Shown: piece by piece, positions 44,710-54,391 of the stretch
Layout of the letters: each line of letters starts with the position of its first letter
Numbering within the stretch: position 1 is the first letter of the stretch
Source of the DNA: Sphingobacteriales bacterium
GTDB taxonomy: Bacteria > Bacteroidota > Bacteroidia > Chitinophagales > UBA2359
Reading direction: 5' to 3'
NCBI GenBank assembly: GCA_016706405.1
Contig: JADJJT010000002.1
Location: 1,116,001-1,180,000 of the forward strand
Length of the DNA: 64,000 nucleotides
The notes under the pieces: model-generated
What the model was told of the DNA's origin: nothing
The model's input: the letters and a program-made list of their open reading frames with translations, nothing else
The model's database searches: none
Made by a program: the position numbers and the translations under genes

Positions 44710-45795
44710 ATGCAAATAGTTTTACGCCCGTCATTTAATATTGTTGCTAGTTTTGTTTTTTTGGTCATTCTGGCTAATTTTAGCATAGCCTGCCGCCCCA
44801 AAACAACACAACAGATATCGTCGTCTCAGCCTGCGGTTAATCATGGGCAGGTAAAAATGGTTTTTTATAATTTAGAAAACCTTTTTGATACCATTAACGA
44901 CCCCGCCAACCCCGGAGATGATGATTACACCCCTAACGGCAAAGGTAAATGGACAACCGACCGCTACCAACATAAACTTAATAATTTGTGGCGGGTAATT
45001 GAAGCCACTAATGATGGCCAACCTCCAGAAATTTTTGGTGTTTGCGAAGTTGAAAACAATCAGGTTCTAACCGACTTGATCCACAAAACAGTATTGCCCG
45101 ACCATTACAAAACAGTGCATTACCCCTCGCCCGATGAGCGCGGAATTGACGTTGCTTTGGTCTATAATCCGGATATTTTTACCGTTTTAGAAAGCAAAAA
45201 TCTTAATATAACATTGCCAAACAACGACTATACCCGCGATATTTTATGGGTACATGGTAAAATTGCCAATCAGTACGAATTGCATATATTTTTAAACCAC
45301 TGGCCAAGTCGCCACTCGAACGACAAAACACTAAGCGAAGGCAACCGAATAAAAGCCGCTACCGTTTTAAAAACTAAATGTGATGCTATTTTCAAAAAAA
45401 ATCCGGATGCCAATATAATCATTATGGGCGATTTTAACGACCATCCGAACGATAAAAGTATTGTCGAAACTCTTGGCGCTAAAGGAATTTCGGCTGCAAA
45501 CAACAAAACGCAATTAATAAATATTACCGCCGAATTGGATAGTACAAAAGGCGGAAGTTACCGCTACCAAGGCAAATGGGAACGTATAGACCAGGTAATT
45601 GTGTCGAGGGCAATGGTACATAAAACAGCCGGCCTTAAAGTACTGCCCGAAGAAACGGGGTATTTTAAAGCCGACTTTATGTTGTATAACGATAATAAGT
45701 GGGGGAGAATGCCTAACAGAACTTTTGGCCGCGATTTTAAATATTTTGGCGGCTATAGCGACCATATACCTGCTTATGCCACCTTTACGTGGTAA
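44710..45795 (+). CDS. Endonuclease/exonuclease/phosphatase-family lipoprotein
   Basis: 361 residues. The N-terminus MQIVLRPSFNIVASFVFLVI to FSIAC is a lipoprotein signal with Cys at about 28. The catalytic fold of DNase I-like phosphodiesterases is clear: VFYNLENLFD (metal/substrate Asn), FGVCEVENN (metal Glu), HWPSRHS, IMGDFNDHPND (Asp/Asn) and the terminal SDHIPAYATF (Asp-His pair). In Bacteroidota such lipoproteins are widespread; the substrate could be extracellular nucleic acid or a phosphoester. Own promoter. Confidence 0.88.
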   Translation: MQIVLRPSFNIVASFVFLVILANFSIACRPKTTQQISSSQPAVNHGQVKMVFYNLENLFDTINDPANPGDDDYTPNGKGKWTTDRYQHKLNNLWRVIEATNDGQPPEIFGVCEVENNQVLTDLIHKTVLPDHYKTVHYPSPDERGIDVALVYNPDIFTVLESKNLNITLPNNDYTRDILWVHGKIANQYELHIFLNHWPSRHSNDKTLSEGNRIKAATVLKTKCDAIFKKNPDANIIIMGDFNDHPNDKSIVETLGAKGISAANNKTQLINITAELDSTKGGSYRYQGKWERIDQVIVSRAMVHKTAGLKVLPEETGYFKADFMLYNDNKWGRMPNRTFGRDFKYFGGYSDHIPAYATFTW

Positions 45796-45840
45796 AAGTA
45801 TTTTGCAAGCAGGTTTAGCTATTTGCGTTGTGTATTTATT

Positions 45841-46188
45841 TTATATGTGCATTTTAGCTTTTTTGGCTAATAATGCTTCTTCTGTTTCGCGGAAGTCGGG
45901 GTCGGGCACGCAGCAATCAACTGGGCAAACTGCTGCACATTGTGGTTCTTCATGAAAACCCATGCACTCAGTACACTTATCCGGAACAATATAATAATAG
46001 TCCTCTTGAATGGGTTTAAATGATTCTTTAACGCTAACTTCGCGTCCGTCTAACAATATAACGGTGCCTTGCACGGTAGTGCCATCGGCAATTGCCCATT
46101 CAACGCCACCTTCGTAAATAGCATTATTTGGGCATTCGGGCTCACAAGCTCCGCAGTTAATACAATCGTCGGTAATAATAATGGCCAT
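45841..46188 (-). CDS. 2[4Fe-4S] ferredoxin
   Basis: 115 residues. Cluster 1 ligands are CINCGACEPECP near the N-terminus; cluster 2 is CTECMGFHEEPQCAAVCPVD with the extra residues typical of Alvin-type ferredoxins. An acidic loop separates them. Carries electrons in the cytoplasm. It is divergent from the acyl-CoA reductase gene; this pairing recurs in Bacteroidota as recalled. No partner oxidoreductase is visible. Confidence 0.93.
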   Translation of the reverse strand: MAIIITDDCINCGACEPECPNNAIYEGGVEWAIADGTTVQGTVILLDGREVSVKESFKPIQEDYYYIVPDKCTECMGFHEEPQCAAVCPVDCCVPDPDFRETEEALLAKKAKMHI

Positions 46189-46276
46189 GGAGTATAAAAT
46201 TAGTTAATTAGTTTGGTTTTTTTAAGGTTATGATGTTAATTTGCAGTTTTGTACGCAACAATTATTGAACAAGAAG

Positions 46277-46284
46277 CAAAGGTA
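46277..46284 (-). promoter_or_regulatory. Putative -7 box of the ferredoxin gene
   Basis: On the minus strand it reads TACCTTTG, an exact TAnnTTTG match, about 90 nt before the ATG at 46188 in the 143-bp divergent gap. Confidence 0.45.
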
Positions 46285-46331
46285 AAAAGTTTATATCACA
46301 TTAATAGAATTTACGCCCCACATTTATAGCA

Positions 46332-47375
46332 ATGCCCACCCATTTAGATGAAAAAATAAGCTGTTTAGCCCAGCTTGGCTATCAAATAGCCAATAAGCCA
46401 CAACAATTAAGCCCATTTATTGAAAAAGCCTGCCGACAAAACCCTTGGTTCACCCACAACAATGTTGCTTACGCTTTAAACGCCATTGCCACCGAGTTTT
46501 TAGATGAAGCAAAATTAAAAACCTTCTTACAAGAATATCCGGATGAATTAGCGAAACAAGCAAAAAACGCGCCTAAAAAAGTGGGCATCATTATGGCCGG
46601 AAATTTACCTTTGGTCGGGTTTCATGATTTTTTATGCGTTTACCTGTCGGGGCACCATGCCGCCATAAAATTATCTTCCAAAGATGATGTTTTGTTGCCG
46701 GCTGTTTTGAACTTATTAAGTAATTTAGATGCAAACCTTTCGCAAACAATATCTTTTCCGGATAAACTGACAGATATTAACGCCATCATAGCAACCGGAA
46801 GCAACAATACCGCCCGTTATTTTGAGTATTATTTTGGAAAGTATCCGCATATCATTCGGCAAAGCCGGGTATCGGCAGCCATTATTACCGGCCACGAAAC
46901 AACCGAAGAACTAAAAGCCTTAGGCGATGATGTTTTTAGGTATTTTGGTATGGGGTGCCGCAATGTTGCCAAACTGTTTGTACCAAAAAATTATGACCTC
47001 ACGCGCATTTTAACTGCTTGGGATGATTGGCAATTTGTTGAAAACCACAATAAATACAAAAATAATTACGACTACTATTGCGCCATGATGTTGCTAAATC
47101 GCGAACCGCATTTAGCTAATTCATTTGTTGCCTTGGTAGAGCGCCCCGAATTAGCAGCCCCTACCGGCTTGGTATATTACGAGTACTATGATACAACTGA
47201 TACCCTAACCAACAGACTTATTGATGTGCATGAACAGTTACAATGTGTAGTGGGTAACCCACAACGCAGCGGTCTTTGTGTGCCGTTTGGCCATACACAG
47301 CTACCCGCCCTAAACGACTATGCCGACAAAATTGATACCATGCAGTTTTTGTTGAGCGATTTAGTTTGTAATTAG
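46332..47375 (+). CDS. LuxC-family acyl-CoA reductase
   Basis: 347 residues, aldehyde-dehydrogenase superfamily. KKVGIIMAGNLPLVGFHDFL and the Rossmann segments match the NAD(P)-binding part; YFGMGCRNVAKLFVP carries the probable catalytic Cys. LuxC enzymes reduce acyl-CoA or acyl-protein thioesters to aldehydes; in Bacteroidota the physiological substrate is not established. No luxAB or luxDE genes are near, so bioluminescence is not implied. ATG at 46332; divergent from the ferredoxin gene. Confidence 0.83.
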   Translation: MPTHLDEKISCLAQLGYQIANKPQQLSPFIEKACRQNPWFTHNNVAYALNAIATEFLDEAKLKTFLQEYPDELAKQAKNAPKKVGIIMAGNLPLVGFHDFLCVYLSGHHAAIKLSSKDDVLLPAVLNLLSNLDANLSQTISFPDKLTDINAIIATGSNNTARYFEYYFGKYPHIIRQSRVSAAIITGHETTEELKALGDDVFRYFGMGCRNVAKLFVPKNYDLTRILTAWDDWQFVENHNKYKNNYDYYCAMMLLNREPHLANSFVALVERPELAAPTGLVYYEYYDTTDTLTNRLIDVHEQLQCVVGNPQRSGLCVPFGHTQLPALNDYADKIDTMQFLLSDLVCN

Positions 47376-47405
47376 CCCTTTACTTTTTTATACTAGGCAT
47401 AATTG

Positions 47406-48263
47406 CTACGGAAAACCACTTAGAAACCACAACCAGCCTTTTTCGTTGGTAATTACAATTTGCCCACCATTGGGTAAAATTGCTATGGCTTCGGTTTGTG
47501 CTTGAGGGGGTAAAAATGGCGGTAGCGACCAAACCCGCTTGGTTTTGCCTTGTAATTTTCCCGGATGATTTGTTTCAATTTTTGTAATTTGCCCATAACT
47601 TAACAGCCAAACACATTGCTGTTCAAAGCTAAATACCGCACTTGTAACTGGCGAGCCTACAAACAAACTATCTGCAAGCTGGGCTTGTATAGGTGCATTT
47701 GTTGGCGAAACTGCTGCTTGGGCAGGTACGGCAAAACAACGCATAAAGCCCAATTTTTTTTGCTTTTTAGTACTGTGTTTTGTGAAAATCCAAATGGTGT
47801 CGTTAAAATAAATTGCTGCTTCGGCGTTGTGTGGACTACTAGGGTAGGTAAAATTAATAGGCTCAGCCCTTACAATAACCCGCCTGTCTTTTGAAGATAA
47901 AGCTTGTTGCCAGTTGGCGGCCAAAATTTTGTAAAAACTAAATACTTCATCCTGCCGGCGAGCAGCATTATTGCCAATATCGGCAATATATAAATCGCCG
48001 TTTAAATTGTTTAAGGTAAGGTCTTCCCAATCGTGGTTGGTTGCGTTGGCAATTTCGAGGGTTAATACTAATTGGCCCTGATAATTAAAAAAATACAAAT
48101 TAGGTGCATTGCCACTGTCGTTGTGCGATACAAACAACGAGTCGCCAATAGCACATAAACCCGACGATTCATGTAAAACTGCCGGCATCCGTATTGTTTG
48201 TTCCGGATGTTTTCCGGAAGTAAGCATTTGAATTATCCACAAAAACCATTGAATAGGCAGCAT
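47406..48263 (-). CDS. Beta-propeller (SdiA-regulated/NHL-like) protein
   Basis: 285 residues. The hydrophobic N-terminus (MLPIQWFLWIIQML) could be a membrane anchor or poor signal peptide. Motifs such as HESSGLCAIGDSLFVSHNDSG, NHDWEDLTLNNLNGDLYIADIGNNAARR and YPSSPHNAEAAIYFNDTIWIF (partly quoted) recur in beta-propeller proteins of the SdiA-regulated type, with conserved D-W-E-D and D-I-G-N-N. Function unknown. It lies 78 bp upstream of recQ in minus-strand order of distance but is not clearly linked. Confidence 0.65.
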   Translation of the reverse strand: MLPIQWFLWIIQMLTSGKHPEQTIRMPAVLHESSGLCAIGDSLFVSHNDSGNAPNLYFFNYQGQLVLTLEIANATNHDWEDLTLNNLNGDLYIADIGNNAARRQDEVFSFYKILAANWQQALSSKDRRVIVRAEPINFTYPSSPHNAEAAIYFNDTIWIFTKHSTKKQKKLGFMRCFAVPAQAAVSPTNAPIQAQLADSLFVGSPVTSAVFSFEQQCVWLLSYGQITKIETNHPGKLQGKTKRVWSLPPFLPPQAQTEAIAILPNGGQIVITNEKGWLWFLSGFP

Positions 48264-48341
48264 TGCTAAGTTTTGTTTTCTTTTTTATCCGGATAGATTT
48301 TAACTTTTTAAAATAAGCATAGCTATCAGTCAAAAAACCTG

Positions 48342-50306
48342 TTAAGCTGGCAAAATAAAAATGCCTGTTTCGTTTGTTTTTATTTCGTCATTATCAATTA
48401 ACCAGCGCAAGGCATTAATTATTACCTGCTTGTTTAGTTTGGTTTGTAACTCGGTTTGTTGAAGTAAAATTTCGGTGGTTAAGGCGTTGTTGGCAGTAGT
48501 GGTTTTGTTATTATTATAATATTGAGACACCATTTGAAGCAAAGTTTGTGTTGCAAGTTGCTGTTGTTGCTCGGCTTTTTGCATCCGGATATGTTGTATG
48601 CAAACATCACAAATGCCACAATCGGTATTTGTTGTTTCACCAAAATAGGCTACTATCTGTCGGTTTCGGCAAATTGTGGCAGTATTTACGTAGTTTAGGA
48701 TAGCATTTATATTGTTTAAAAAAACAGTTTGCCTAAATTGCATTAATTTTTCGTTTACAGCAAGGTTATTTTCTGCAATTCGCGGTTCAATAAAACTAAC
48801 CTGGGGCTGCTCGGCTTGCGGCAAATAGTCAATAAGTTTTTGTTTATGTAACACAGTTAAGGCATTTTTTACAAACTCAATAGGTACACTCATTTGTTTA
48901 GCTATTTGCCGCTCGTTGATGGCTACGTATTGCACAAAAGCCGAGCCACCATAAAGGCGCAACAACATTTTTATATACGGGTTAAGGCGAATATTGGCGA
49001 CTTCAACTTCGTACAATTCGTTGCGCGAGGCTGTAATAAGCAAACGGGCTGGCAGGTCGGCGGCATCGCTTAGGGCAATATATCCATGTTCTTCTAATAT
49101 TTTAAGTGCGTGCCAGGTTGGCAAAATGGGCAATTTAAAATTATCGCAAAGTTCATCTAAATCAAAATCAAAATTCTGCCCTTGCCCCGCACCAACCGGC
49201 AATTGGCAGGCATTGCACAAGGCAATATAAGTTTGTAATACGGTAGCTTTATTAGGGTAACGCTGCACAATTAATTTTTGCAAATTTACCCCATCGCTGT
49301 TTTGATATAGCAATACCGCAAACGATTTCTTGCCATCTCGTCCGGCACGACCTGCTTCTTGGTAATACGCCTCTAAACTGGTGGGCGGCGATATATGCAC
49401 AACCAAGCGCACATTAGGTTTGTCTATACCCATGCCAAAAGCATTGGTTGCAACCATAATTCGGATATGGTCTTTCATCCAAGCTGTTTGTTTTTGGTTG
49501 CGTTGGGCGGTTGTTAGACCTGCGTGATAAAAATCGGCAGCCAAGCCATTTTTACGCAAAAACTGTGCTGTTTCTTGCGCTAAGGCTCTGCTGTTTGTAT
49601 AAACAAGTGCACATCCAGATATTTTTTTTAAGATGGTTAAGAGTTTATCTTTTTTGTTATCTTCATTTAAAACCGAATAAGACAGGTTTGAGCGCGTAAA
49701 ACTTTGTTCGTATATTTTATATCCGGATGCTAATTGCAATTTGTCGGCAATATCATTGCGAACGCGCGTTGTGGCCGAAGCCGTAAGTGCTAAAACAGGT
49801 GCATGGGGTTGCAGTTGGCGCAGTAATGGAATTTTAAGGTAGGCGGGTCTAAAGTCGTAACCCCATTGCGAAATACAGTGTGCTTCGTCAACGGCGATGA
49901 ATGATAATTTTATACGGGTTAAAAAATCTTTAAACAGGGCAGTATGAATTCTTTCGGGCGAAACGTATAAAATACGGCATTTTCCGGATAAACAAAGTTG
50001 TAAAATGCGGTTAGCTTCGTTGGGGTGTAATCCCGAAAAAATGGCTTCGGCGGCAATATTTTTTGCCTTTAAATTTTGCACCTGGTCTTTCATTAGGGCA
50101 ATTAGCGGCGATATAACTAAGCAAAGCTCACCCTCATCAAAGGTTAAGGCCGGCACTTGGTAGCATACCGATTTACCACCCCCGGTGGGTAACAAAGCCA
50201 AGGTGTCAAAGCCCTGCAAAACCGCTTGCATAATTTCGAATTGCAAGGGTCGAAAGGCATCGTAGCCCCATTTTTCTTTTAAAATTTGATGAAGGTTTTC
50301 GAGCAT
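48342..50306 (-). CDS. recQ: ATP-dependent DNA helicase RecQ
   Basis: 3'-5' DNA helicase for recombination and stalled-fork repair. 654 residues: helicase lobe 1 with Walker A LLPTGGGKSVCYQ, the DEAH box in VDEAHCISQWGYDFRPAY and the RecQ aromatic loop within it; lobe 2 ending EAGRAGRDGKKS; a RecQ-Ct zinc site with CRNRQIVAYFGE and DCGICDVC; then a winged helix. A typical HRDC domain is not obvious; the tail (about 560-654) is poorly conserved. Two related RecQ forms occur in many Bacteroidota; this fits the shorter one. ATG at 50306. Confidence 0.95.
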   Translation of the reverse strand: MLENLHQILKEKWGYDAFRPLQFEIMQAVLQGFDTLALLPTGGGKSVCYQVPALTFDEGELCLVISPLIALMKDQVQNLKAKNIAAEAIFSGLHPNEANRILQLCLSGKCRILYVSPERIHTALFKDFLTRIKLSFIAVDEAHCISQWGYDFRPAYLKIPLLRQLQPHAPVLALTASATTRVRNDIADKLQLASGYKIYEQSFTRSNLSYSVLNEDNKKDKLLTILKKISGCALVYTNSRALAQETAQFLRKNGLAADFYHAGLTTAQRNQKQTAWMKDHIRIMVATNAFGMGIDKPNVRLVVHISPPTSLEAYYQEAGRAGRDGKKSFAVLLYQNSDGVNLQKLIVQRYPNKATVLQTYIALCNACQLPVGAGQGQNFDFDLDELCDNFKLPILPTWHALKILEEHGYIALSDAADLPARLLITASRNELYEVEVANIRLNPYIKMLLRLYGGSAFVQYVAINERQIAKQMSVPIEFVKNALTVLHKQKLIDYLPQAEQPQVSFIEPRIAENNLAVNEKLMQFRQTVFLNNINAILNYVNTATICRNRQIVAYFGETTNTDCGICDVCIQHIRMQKAEQQQQLATQTLLQMVSQYYNNNKTTTANNALTTEILLQQTELQTKLNKQVIINALRWLIDNDEIKTNETGIFILPA

Positions 50307-50591
50307 TTTAAGAAATTATTGCCCACTGAGTTTAAACGGGTACTAAACTAACTACAAATTTGAATGTTTGGTTTTAAATTAAGGATATTTTTTAAACTTT
50401 CAGTCTAAAACTATCGTTTGTTGTTTGTGCTAAATATAATAATAATTTTTTGATTAATACTACAAATTTACATCCTGTTTTTCGAATATCATACCACTAA
50501 ACAAGTAAAATATCCGGAAGGTATGATTGATGGTACTAATAAGGATCTCAAGTTTACTATATAGGCGACAAAACGCTGATGTGGTAAAAAC
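50307..50591. other. Intergenic region upstream of recQ
   Basis: AT-rich, with one TCCGGA at about 50514. No gene, RNA or clear promoter was seen. The recQ start lies at its left edge on the minus strand. Confidence 0.4.
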
Positions 50592-50639
50592 AAAACCCCT
50601 TGCTTGGATATAATTAACTATAGCCAACCAAAGGGTTTA
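50592..50639 (-). terminator. Terminator of the efflux operon
   Basis: Read on the minus strand, AAACCCTTTGGTTGGC pairs with the downstream CCAAGCAAGGGGTTT in two blocks, with an AT-rich loop; TTTTGTTTTT follows. It lies about 55 bp after the RND gene stop. Confidence 0.65.
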
Positions 50640-50692
50640 TTTGTTTCGTTAGGCTTGGTTATTTGTAGATGGGCCTAAGGTAATGCTTTAAA

Positions 50693-53600
50693 TTATAGGT
50701 TTGTAGCTAACGAAGTATTTTCGGTAGCTGGCTCGTCAGTTTGTTGCTGGCCTTGTTCGGTTTGAGGTGCAAATTTGCCAGTACCGCGCCAACGATGCCA
50801 AGCATCGTGCAGTTTGTCGTTAAGCAGGTACATGGCAGGTACTACTACTAAAGTTATAATGGTGGCAAAGGCAAGTCCAAAAATTATTGTCCACGAGAGG
50901 GGGCCCCAGAAGGCAACACTGTCGCCGCCAAAAAATATTTTGGGGTCTAAATGGGTAAACATGCTGGCAAAATCAATATTCATACCAACAGCCAAAGGTA
51001 CCAAGCCCAACATGGTGGCCGTTGCGGTAAGTAAAACAGGTTTTAAGCGGGTTTTTCCGGCATGAACCACACTGTACCAGCTATCGTGGCCTTGATTTTT
51101 AAGCACGTCGGCAAACTCGACTATTAAAATTCCGTTTCGTACAACAATGCCTGCCAAACCTATCACGCCAATACCCACCATAACTACCGCCATTGACATT
51201 TGGAAAAAGGAAAAACCCAGCAAGACTCCGATAATACTAAATATAACTTCGGTTAAAATAATAAAACTTTTACTAAGCGAATTAAACTGAGTTACTAATA
51301 TTAGTATAATTAACAACAAAGATATTAACAACGAACGTCCTAAAAATGCTACTGTTTCAGCTTGTTCTTCCTGTTCGCCGGTCATGTCAATTTTTATCCC
51401 ATCCGGAAGATTAAAATTAGTGATTGCTCTTTTAATATCGCCATTTACGTTATTGGCAAAATAGCCACCTAATACATTCGATTGTAAGGTAATAACACGC
51501 TCAAGATTTTTGCGTTTAATGCCGCCGTAGGTGTTGGTGTATTTAATATCGGCTACTGCAGACAGAGGTACCTGACGCACCAAGCCGCCCATGTTCATGT
51601 CGCGGAAAGTAATTTTAAGGTTTAGTAGTTGTTGTAAGTCGTTGCGCTGGTTAAAAGTGTAGCGCAATTCGATGGGGTATTCATCTTCGTCATCTTTTAG
51701 TTTAGAGACCTCTTTTCCGAAAACGGCTGTTCGTATTTCGCTTCCTATTTGTGCGGTGCTAATGCCTTCGCGGGCGGCGCGTTCGCGGTCAATTTCAACG
51801 ATTACTTCGGGGTTATTATTGACAAAATCAGATTTTAGCTCTTCAATTCCGGGAACTTGTACGGTGTCTTGCAAATAGGCTTTAAGTCGTGCGGCTGTTA
51901 GTTGCAGGTTGTCTAAGTTTTCGCCGGCAATTTCAATATTAATAGGTGCACCTGTTGGCGGCCCCGACCCCTCTTGAGCTATGGCAATTTGCAGGCCGGG
52001 TATTCCTTGTACTTTTTGGCGTATAAGGTCTAAGTATTTGGCAGTACTTTCGCCGTTTCGCTTGGCAAATTCAACAAAAGCCACTGAAACTCGCCCTTTA
52101 TTTGAGGCTGTTGTGCGGTCGCCGCTTTGGGGGTCGGTAGCGCTTACGGCTACGTTTGCAATTACCGACTCAACAATAGGATTGTTTTTACCCACTACTT
52201 CAAAAATTCGATTTTCGACAATTTGGGTAATGCTATCGGTATAAGCAGCGTTTGTGCCAACGGGTAAAACCAAATAGGCATAAATAAAATTAGGCTCGCC
52301 CTGCGGAAAAAAGCTGCTTGGCGGGGTATTGGCACTAAAATAAGTTACCGAGCCAATTAGTATCATTATTATAGCAACAATAACCAAGATGGGTCTTAGT
52401 ATGCCACGCATTAACCAGCCCATTACGCGCTCGTAGGCATCCATAAAACGAGGCAGCAATTTATGCTCGAATCCGGAAATAAGTCTTTTTAAAATTACAA
52501 AATACAATACGAAAATTGCTAAGGAAATCAGCATAAAATTCCGGATGCCAGGGCTATTCGCCAAATGTCCAAATAAAGCCAGTACCAACAAAACAGCGGC
52601 TGTAATAAGGCGCGATTTAAGCAGTTTACGACGTTTTTCGGGGGTATCGGTTGGTGCATCGGGGCGCATAAACCATACTGCAAATACGGGGTTTATTATG
52701 TAGGCTACAACCAACGAGGCTAATAGGGTTAAAATAAGTGTTATGGGCAGGTAAAACATAAATTTACCCACAATGCCCTGCCAAAATGTCAAAGGTATAA
52801 AGGGCGCCAAAGTTGTTAAAGTTCCGGCTAAAACGGGTACAAACACCTCTCCGGCGGCTTGTTTAGCAGCTTCTTTAATGGGCACTTCGCCGTGGTTGTA
52901 TATCCGGTAAGTATTTTCAATTACAACAATTGCATCGTCAACAATTATGCCTAAGGCAAACAGCAAGCCAAACATAACAATCATGTTTAGCTCAAAATCA
53001 ATAAAGGGCATAATCATAAAGGCTACAAAGCAACTCAACGGTACCGATAAGGCTACAAAAAATGCGTTGGTTACACCCATAAAGAACATTAGCACCAAAA
53101 CAACTAAAATAAATCCAATTATAATGGAGTTGTTAAGGTCGTGTAAGGTGGTACGAGTATTTTTAGACATGTCGCCGCTAATGCTTACATCTAAACTTTT
53201 TGGAAACTCTTCAGTTTTAAGTTTTTCAATAATTAGGCGTATTTTGTCGCTGGCATCAATTAAGTTTTCTCCACTTCGTTTAATTACACTAAGCGTAATT
53301 ACGTTTTTTCCATTGTAACGGGCATAGCTTTCTTTTTCTTTGTAAGTATCTTTTATTTCGGCTATATCTTTTAGGTGCACAACGCCTCCGGCAGTTGTTT
53401 TGATAACAATATCATTTAGTATATCGGCGTTTTTAAATTGTCCTTTAACCTGTAGTGCGCGTTTCATATTGTCAACGTTCACTAAACCACCCGATATGGT
53501 CATATTTTCGAAGGCTACTGCTCGTTCAATATCGCTAAATGCAACCGAAGCGGCCTGCATTTTAAACATATCAACGTTAATTTGAATTTCGCGGTCTAAG

Positions 53601-54169
53601 GCACCGGCCATATCGGCGCGGGTAATTTCACGTAATCCCTCGATTTCGTCTTGTAGGCGGTCGGCGTATTTTTTAAGTTTGTTCAGGTCAAAATCGCCCG
53701 ATACGTTTACGCTCATAATGGGCATTTCAGAGAAGTCAACTTCCAAAACATTTGGAGGGCTTGGTAGGTCATTGGGTAGGTCGGTTTTCGATTTGTCAAC
53801 GGCATCTTTTACTTTTTGTTTGGCATCTGCTACGTCCACATCGGTATTAAACTCGATGGTAACAATTGAAAAGTCCTGAATAGAATTTGAAGTAATTTTT
53901 TTAACTCCTGATAAAGATTTGAGTTGCTTTTCGATGGGACGCGTAACCAAGTTTTCCATGTCGGCGGGCGACGTGCCGGGGTAAATGGTGCTAATTACCA
54001 TTGTAGGAATTACAATATCGGGAAATTGGTTTTTTGGCAAACTGGTATAATTCATTAAACCAAAAGCAGTTACTAGCAAGGTAATAATTAATATACTTGT
54101 ACTATTGTTAATGCTCCAGTTTGTAGGCCCGAAGGTTTTATGGTTAAGATTTTTAAGTATTTTATTCAT
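50693..54169 (-). CDS. RND-family efflux transporter permease
   Basis: 1158 residues in the inner membrane with a large periplasmic part; exports drugs or other toxic compounds using the proton gradient. Twelve membrane segments in the RND order; TM4 carries FALGIIVDDAIVVIENTYR (the two Asp of the proton relay), and TM10 has VVRNGILIVEFADV where AcrB has a Lys in place of the Arg. N-terminal MNYTSLPKNQFPDIVIP and TIYPGTSPADMENLV are typical of the HAE1 group. A non-conserved hydrophilic tail follows the last helix. Last gene of the tetR-tolC-MFP-RND operon; a terminator follows. Confidence 0.93.
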   Translation of the reverse strand: MNKILKNLNHKTFGPTNWSINNSTSILIITLLVTAFGLMNYTSLPKNQFPDIVIPTMVISTIYPGTSPADMENLVTRPIEKQLKSLSGVKKITSNSIQDFSIVTIEFNTDVDVADAKQKVKDAVDKSKTDLPNDLPSPPNVLEVDFSEMPIMSVNVSGDFDLNKLKKYADRLQDEIEGLREITRADMAGALDREIQINVDMFKMQAASVAFSDIERAVAFENMTISGGLVNVDNMKRALQVKGQFKNADILNDIVIKTTAGGVVHLKDIAEIKDTYKEKESYARYNGKNVITLSVIKRSGENLIDASDKIRLIIEKLKTEEFPKSLDVSISGDMSKNTRTTLHDLNNSIIIGFILVVLVLMFFMGVTNAFFVALSVPLSCFVAFMIMPFIDFELNMIVMFGLLFALGIIVDDAIVVIENTYRIYNHGEVPIKEAAKQAAGEVFVPVLAGTLTTLAPFIPLTFWQGIVGKFMFYLPITLILTLLASLVVAYIINPVFAVWFMRPDAPTDTPEKRRKLLKSRLITAAVLLVLALFGHLANSPGIRNFMLISLAIFVLYFVILKRLISGFEHKLLPRFMDAYERVMGWLMRGILRPILVIVAIIMILIGSVTYFSANTPPSSFFPQGEPNFIYAYLVLPVGTNAAYTDSITQIVENRIFEVVGKNNPIVESVIANVAVSATDPQSGDRTTASNKGRVSVAFVEFAKRNGESTAKYLDLIRQKVQGIPGLQIAIAQEGSGPPTGAPINIEIAGENLDNLQLTAARLKAYLQDTVQVPGIEELKSDFVNNNPEVIVEIDRERAAREGISTAQIGSEIRTAVFGKEVSKLKDDEDEYPIELRYTFNQRNDLQQLLNLKITFRDMNMGGLVRQVPLSAVADIKYTNTYGGIKRKNLERVITLQSNVLGGYFANNVNGDIKRAITNFNLPDGIKIDMTGEQEEQAETVAFLGRSLLISLLLIILILVTQFNSLSKSFIILTEVIFSIIGVLLGFSFFQMSMAVVMVGIGVIGLAGIVVRNGILIVEFADVLKNQGHDSWYSVVHAGKTRLKPVLLTATATMLGLVPLAVGMNIDFASMFTHLDPKIFFGGDSVAFWGPLSWTIIFGLAFATIITLVVVPAMYLLNDKLHDAWHRWRGTGKFAPQTEQGQQQTDEPATENTSLATNL

Positions 54170-54391
54170 AATTGGGCAAAGAATAATAAAGAAAAGCTAA
54201 TTTTAAAAGCGTTATCAGCAAAGAATTTACTTCTTGAGATGAGCTAGGATGTCGGATAATGTTTAAAGGATACAGATTATAGATTTAATCCTACGAGGCA
54301 TTAAATTATGGGGTTGTTTGTACGGATGAAATGAGCAAATCAGTTTAGAATAAGCTAAGGAAACTAAATCAAACTTTCTATTTTCTTGAAA

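Noticed and set aside
46332..47375. Part of a bioluminescence (lux) operon
   Set aside because: Only a LuxC-like enzyme is present; luxAB, luxD and luxE are absent and the family is widespread outside light-emitting bacteria.
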